DNA from: Fibrobacterales bacterium Fibro_02
Lineage (GTDB): Bacteria > Fibrobacterota > Fibrobacteria > Fibrobacterales > Fibrobacteraceae
DNA length: 34,807 bases
Assembly (NCBI GenBank): GCA_001603905.1
Contig: LVAE01000041.1
Location: forward strand, 1-34,807
Reading direction: 5' to 3'
The first letter of the stretch is position 1. Each line of letters opens with the position of its first letter. A program made the position numbers and the translations under genes. Shown here one piece after another: positions 32,806 through 34,807 of this stretch. Under the pieces are notes generated by a model. The model saw only the letters and a list, made by a program, of their open reading frames with translations. It made no database searches and was not told where the DNA came from.

Positions 32806-33762
32806 ATGTCCTTTAAGTTCACAAATCTTTTAGATTCGGCTTTCAACAAGCGTTCTCCGTTGTTCGAAACGACGGAGGCTTTCCGCATTGTGAACGGGGT
32901 ATCTGATGGTTTCCCAGGCATGACGCTCGACAAGTTCGGTGACCGTTACCAGATTCAATTTTTTGGTGATGAACTGCTCCGCGAAAAAAATGCAGTCGTT
33001 GCCGCCGTCACAGAAAAGTTCGCGCCGGTTTGCCTCGTTATAAAGGAACGCCTTTCCCGTTCGGGCAAGTCGCTGGAGAACCCGCCGATGGAAGTGGCGG
33101 TGGGGCGCGCGGAAGATTCTGTAGGTGTAGTCCGCGAAGGTTCTGCGAAATTTCACATCGATTTGCTCGACACGGTGAATCCGGGGCTGTTCCTGGACAT
33201 GCGTCACATTCGCCTAGAAATGGGCGAACGCGCTGCTGGGCGTCGCATGCTTAATTTGTTCAGCTACACCTGCGCCTTCTCGGTGCACGGCCGCTTAGGT
33301 GGCGCCGAGATTTCGACGAATGCCGACATCAGCGCGAAGATTCTGGACAAGGGCCGCGAAAACTATGCGCTTAACGGACTCGAGCCAAAGCAGGGTGAAT
33401 TCTTCAGGGGTAACGCCGTCGAGTACGTTCACTGGGCGCAAAAGAAAGGCCTTAAGTTTGATGCCATCGTGCTCGACCCGCCGAGTTTTGCTCGCTTCAA
33501 GGGCAAGAACTTCAATGTGCGCGAACACCTGATGCCGCTCGTCGTCGACTGTGCGACTCTCCTGAACAAGGGTGGCCTCTTTATGGTGAGTTCCAACTAT
33601 AGTGAATTTAATTTGTCTAAATTCTCGCGCGATGCGCTCGCTGCGGTGGCGTCTGTTCACGCGAAAGCCAAAACACTTTGGAACAAGTCGCAGGATATCG
33701 ACTTTGTGGGCTCTGGCCACACCAAGGATAGCTGCCTCGTGGCGACGCTCATTGAAGTGTAA
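32806..33762 (+). CDS. RlmI-like SAM-dependent RNA methyltransferase
   Basis: The 318-residue protein belongs to the RlmI/RlmK-related class I methyltransferases, which methylate cytosine or guanine of large-subunit rRNA. It shows FPGMTLDKFGDRYQIQFF, VNPGLFLDMRHIR (about 125-137), the SAM-binding MLNLFSYTCAFSVHG, and the catalytic-site motif LDPPSFARFKG (about 224-234). RlmI itself is near 396 residues with an N-terminal PUA domain; this protein starts directly with the linker/EEHEE-like domain, so a PUA is absent or reduced. The target base cannot be assigned. AAGGA contributed by the upstream repeat lies 11 bases before ATG. It converges on the acetyltransferase with a 16-base gap. Confidence 0.85.
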   Translation: MSFKFTNLLDSAFNKRSPLFETTEAFRIVNGVSDGFPGMTLDKFGDRYQIQFFGDELLREKNAVVAAVTEKFAPVCLVIKERLSRSGKSLENPPMEVAVGRAEDSVGVVREGSAKFHIDLLDTVNPGLFLDMRHIRLEMGERAAGRRMLNLFSYTCAFSVHGRLGGAEISTNADISAKILDKGRENYALNGLEPKQGEFFRGNAVEYVHWAQKKGLKFDAIVLDPPSFARFKGKNFNVREHLMPLVVDCATLLNKGGLFMVSSNYSEFNLSKFSRDALAAVASVHAKAKTLWNKSQDIDFVGSGHTKDSCLVATLIEV

Positions 33763-33778
33763 TCCTTGAAATTTCGAA

Positions 33779-34414
33779 TTAGTCTTTCATTAGCCGACGG
33801 ATTTCGGCTTTGACTTTATCGAGATCGCTGCTTGTAAGGATCGGAATCAGTTCGTTGATTTCTTCGACGGGCTTGTCCCACCACTTGAATTTTAACAGGA
33901 GTTCCGTCAGGTCTTTGTCGAAGCGGTAGCGGATGACTTCGGCGGGATTTCCGACTACAATCGAGTAGGGTTCCACGTTGCTGCCGACGACGCTGTTTGC
34001 GCCGATGATGGCACCGTCGCCGATATGCACTCCCGGCAAGATGGTCGCATTCTGCCCAATCCACACGTCGTTTCCGATGATGGTGTCGCCCTTGAACGGT
34101 AAATCGCTTTTTGCGGGCGGATTCATTTTCCAACCTCCTAGCGTATAGAACGGAAATGTCGAAACCGCATTCATCTGGTGGTTCGCTCCGTTCATGACGA
34201 ATTCCACGCCTGCTGCAATCTGGCAGAATTTCCCGATGATGAGCTTGTCGCCGATAAAGTCGTAGTGGTGCGTCACATGGCTTTCGAATTCCGAATCGGC
34301 AATATAGGTGAAGTCCCCGACAATAATGTTCGGGTTCTTGATGGTGGGCTTGACGTAGATTTCCTTGTCGTAGCCCGCAATTGGATGCACCGTGTTCGGA
34401 TTCGGAGCACTCAT
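33779..34414 (-). CDS. Vat-like hexapeptide-repeat acetyltransferase
   Basis: This 211-residue left-handed beta-helix enzyme uses acetyl-CoA to acetylate a hydroxyl group. It is close in length and motifs to Vat streptogramin A acetyltransferases: [37 protein letters not shown] with the presumed catalytic His79, [40 protein letters not shown] and [17 protein letters not shown], ending in the C-terminal [11 protein letters not shown] helix. Chromosomal members of this xenobiotic acetyltransferase group are common and usually of unknown substrate, so resistance should not be assumed. It starts 21 bases after the stop of the upstream UDG-like gene, with GAGG about ten bases before ATG, and probably shares its transcript. 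Confidence 0.87.
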   Translation of the reverse strand: MSAPNPNTVHPIAGYDKEIYVKPTIKNPNIIVGDFTYIADSEFESHVTHHYDFIGDKLIIGKFCQIAAGVEFVMNGANHQMNAVSTFPFYTLGGWKMNPPAKSDLPFKGDTIIGNDVWIGQNATILPGVHIGDGAIIGANSVVGSNVEPYSIVVGNPAEVIRYRFDKDLTELLLKFKWWDKPVEEINELIPILTSSDLDKVKAEIRRLMKD

Positions 34415-34435
34415 GCGATTCTGCCTCGTCGAAAA

Positions 34436-34807
34436 TTACTTTGCAGCTATGGTGAACATTCCGCTGCGCGGGATGTGAACCTTCCAGGTGAGCCATTTCA
34501 TTTGCTTGTCGTTCACCATGAGGTAGGGGTCTACGAGAGCGACGCTCTTGGTGCCGGCGAAGTCCATTGCGGTGCCGGCGTTGTCGTCGAAATTCTTGCC
34601 CTTGCCGAATACCTGATAGAATAGCGGCTGGCCGAAGGTTACCATGATTTCGGGCTGAATGAAGCTTAATTCCTTGGTGAGCATCTTGCGGAGCGCGGCT
34701 TCGAGAAGCGGCGCGAGGGCACGTTCGGTTGACTTGAAGAAGTACGTGATGCCGATGTCCTTCTGCTCGATGGAGAGGCTTGCGAACAGGCGCGAAAGCA
34801 TCTGCCC
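34436..34807 (-). CDS. C-terminal part of a uracil-DNA-glycosylase-fold protein (partial)
   Basis: The frame is open to the window edge (Gly-Gln precede the first Met at 34801), so the N-terminus is missing. The visible 123 residues start GQMLSRLFASLSIEQKDIGITYFFKS. They continue with LTKELSFIQPEIMVTFGQPL and end in HIPRSGMFTIAAK. A small-residue start, a D-x-x-x-T-Y-F-F-K strand and an 'L..E...IQPEIMVTFG' strand are the order seen in family 4-like uracil-DNA glycosylases. The key N-terminal motif is outside the window, so activity cannot be judged. The acetyltransferase follows after 21 bases. Confidence 0.5.
   Translation of the reverse strand, partial: GQMLSRLFASLSIEQKDIGITYFFKSTERALAPLLEAALRKMLTKELSFIQPEIMVTFGQPLFYQVFGKGKNFDDNAGTAMDFAGTKSVALVDPYLMVNDKQMKWLTWKVHIPRSGMFTIAAK

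Overview
The window reads as chromosomal DNA of a Gram-negative, anaerobic-type bacterium, most likely a Fibrobacter or close relative (phylum Fibrobacterota). This is inferred from a giant SprA-type outer-membrane protein together with a futalosine-pathway menaquinone enzyme (MqnC), a two-gene BatD/BatE block, Bacteroidetes-like transketolase motifs and dense C-ending codon use. No rRNA, tRNA, CRISPR array, prophage or insertion sequence was seen. Most genes are housekeeping or envelope genes.

Layout. 1-1553: an A/T-richer stretch holding the tail of one gene, an 82-residue unknown and a propeller-like lipoprotein, in a tightly coupled row. 1668-9670 (+): sprA (type IX secretion translocon) overlapping mnmA (tRNA 2-thiouridylase) by one base. 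9693-12273 (-): batD-batE, with a promoter so close to batD that its mRNA should be leaderless. 12274-12724: a non-coding block with dispersed-repeat pieces, then a compact transcription unit of about 185 nt (consensus promoter, 20-codon ORF, strong terminator), the most intriguing element here. 12725-13759 (-): mqnC. 13841-17488 (+): hom, a polyprenyl-phosphate sugar-1-phosphate transferase, and nadC, closed by a terminator. 17565-20060 (+): maeB with its own promoter and terminator hairpins. 20172-24554 (+): sbcD-sbcC.

24556-28743 (-): a GT-C membrane glycosyltransferase carrying a C-terminal NPCBM domain, a GT2 polyprenyl-phosphate glycosyltransferase, then gmk. The two glycosyltransferases look like a lipid-linked sugar donor/transfer pair for surface glycosylation. 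28887-29960 (-): an outer-membrane barrel-like protein with an acidic disordered linker and a histone-H1-like lysine tail. 30084-32694 (+): transketolase and nrdR from a good promoter. 32806-33762 (+): an RlmI-like methyltransferase whose start abuts a dispersed repeat. 33779-34807 (-): a Vat-like hexapeptide acetyltransferase and the C-terminal part of a possible uracil-DNA-glycosylase-fold protein cut by the window edge.

Two themes cross the window. First, intergenic repeats of the GTCATCCTGAGC / GTCATTGCGAG type occur at four or more sites. Second, several genes lack a Shine-Dalgarno sequence and have a -10 box 6-9 bases before the start codon, which suggests leaderless transcripts.
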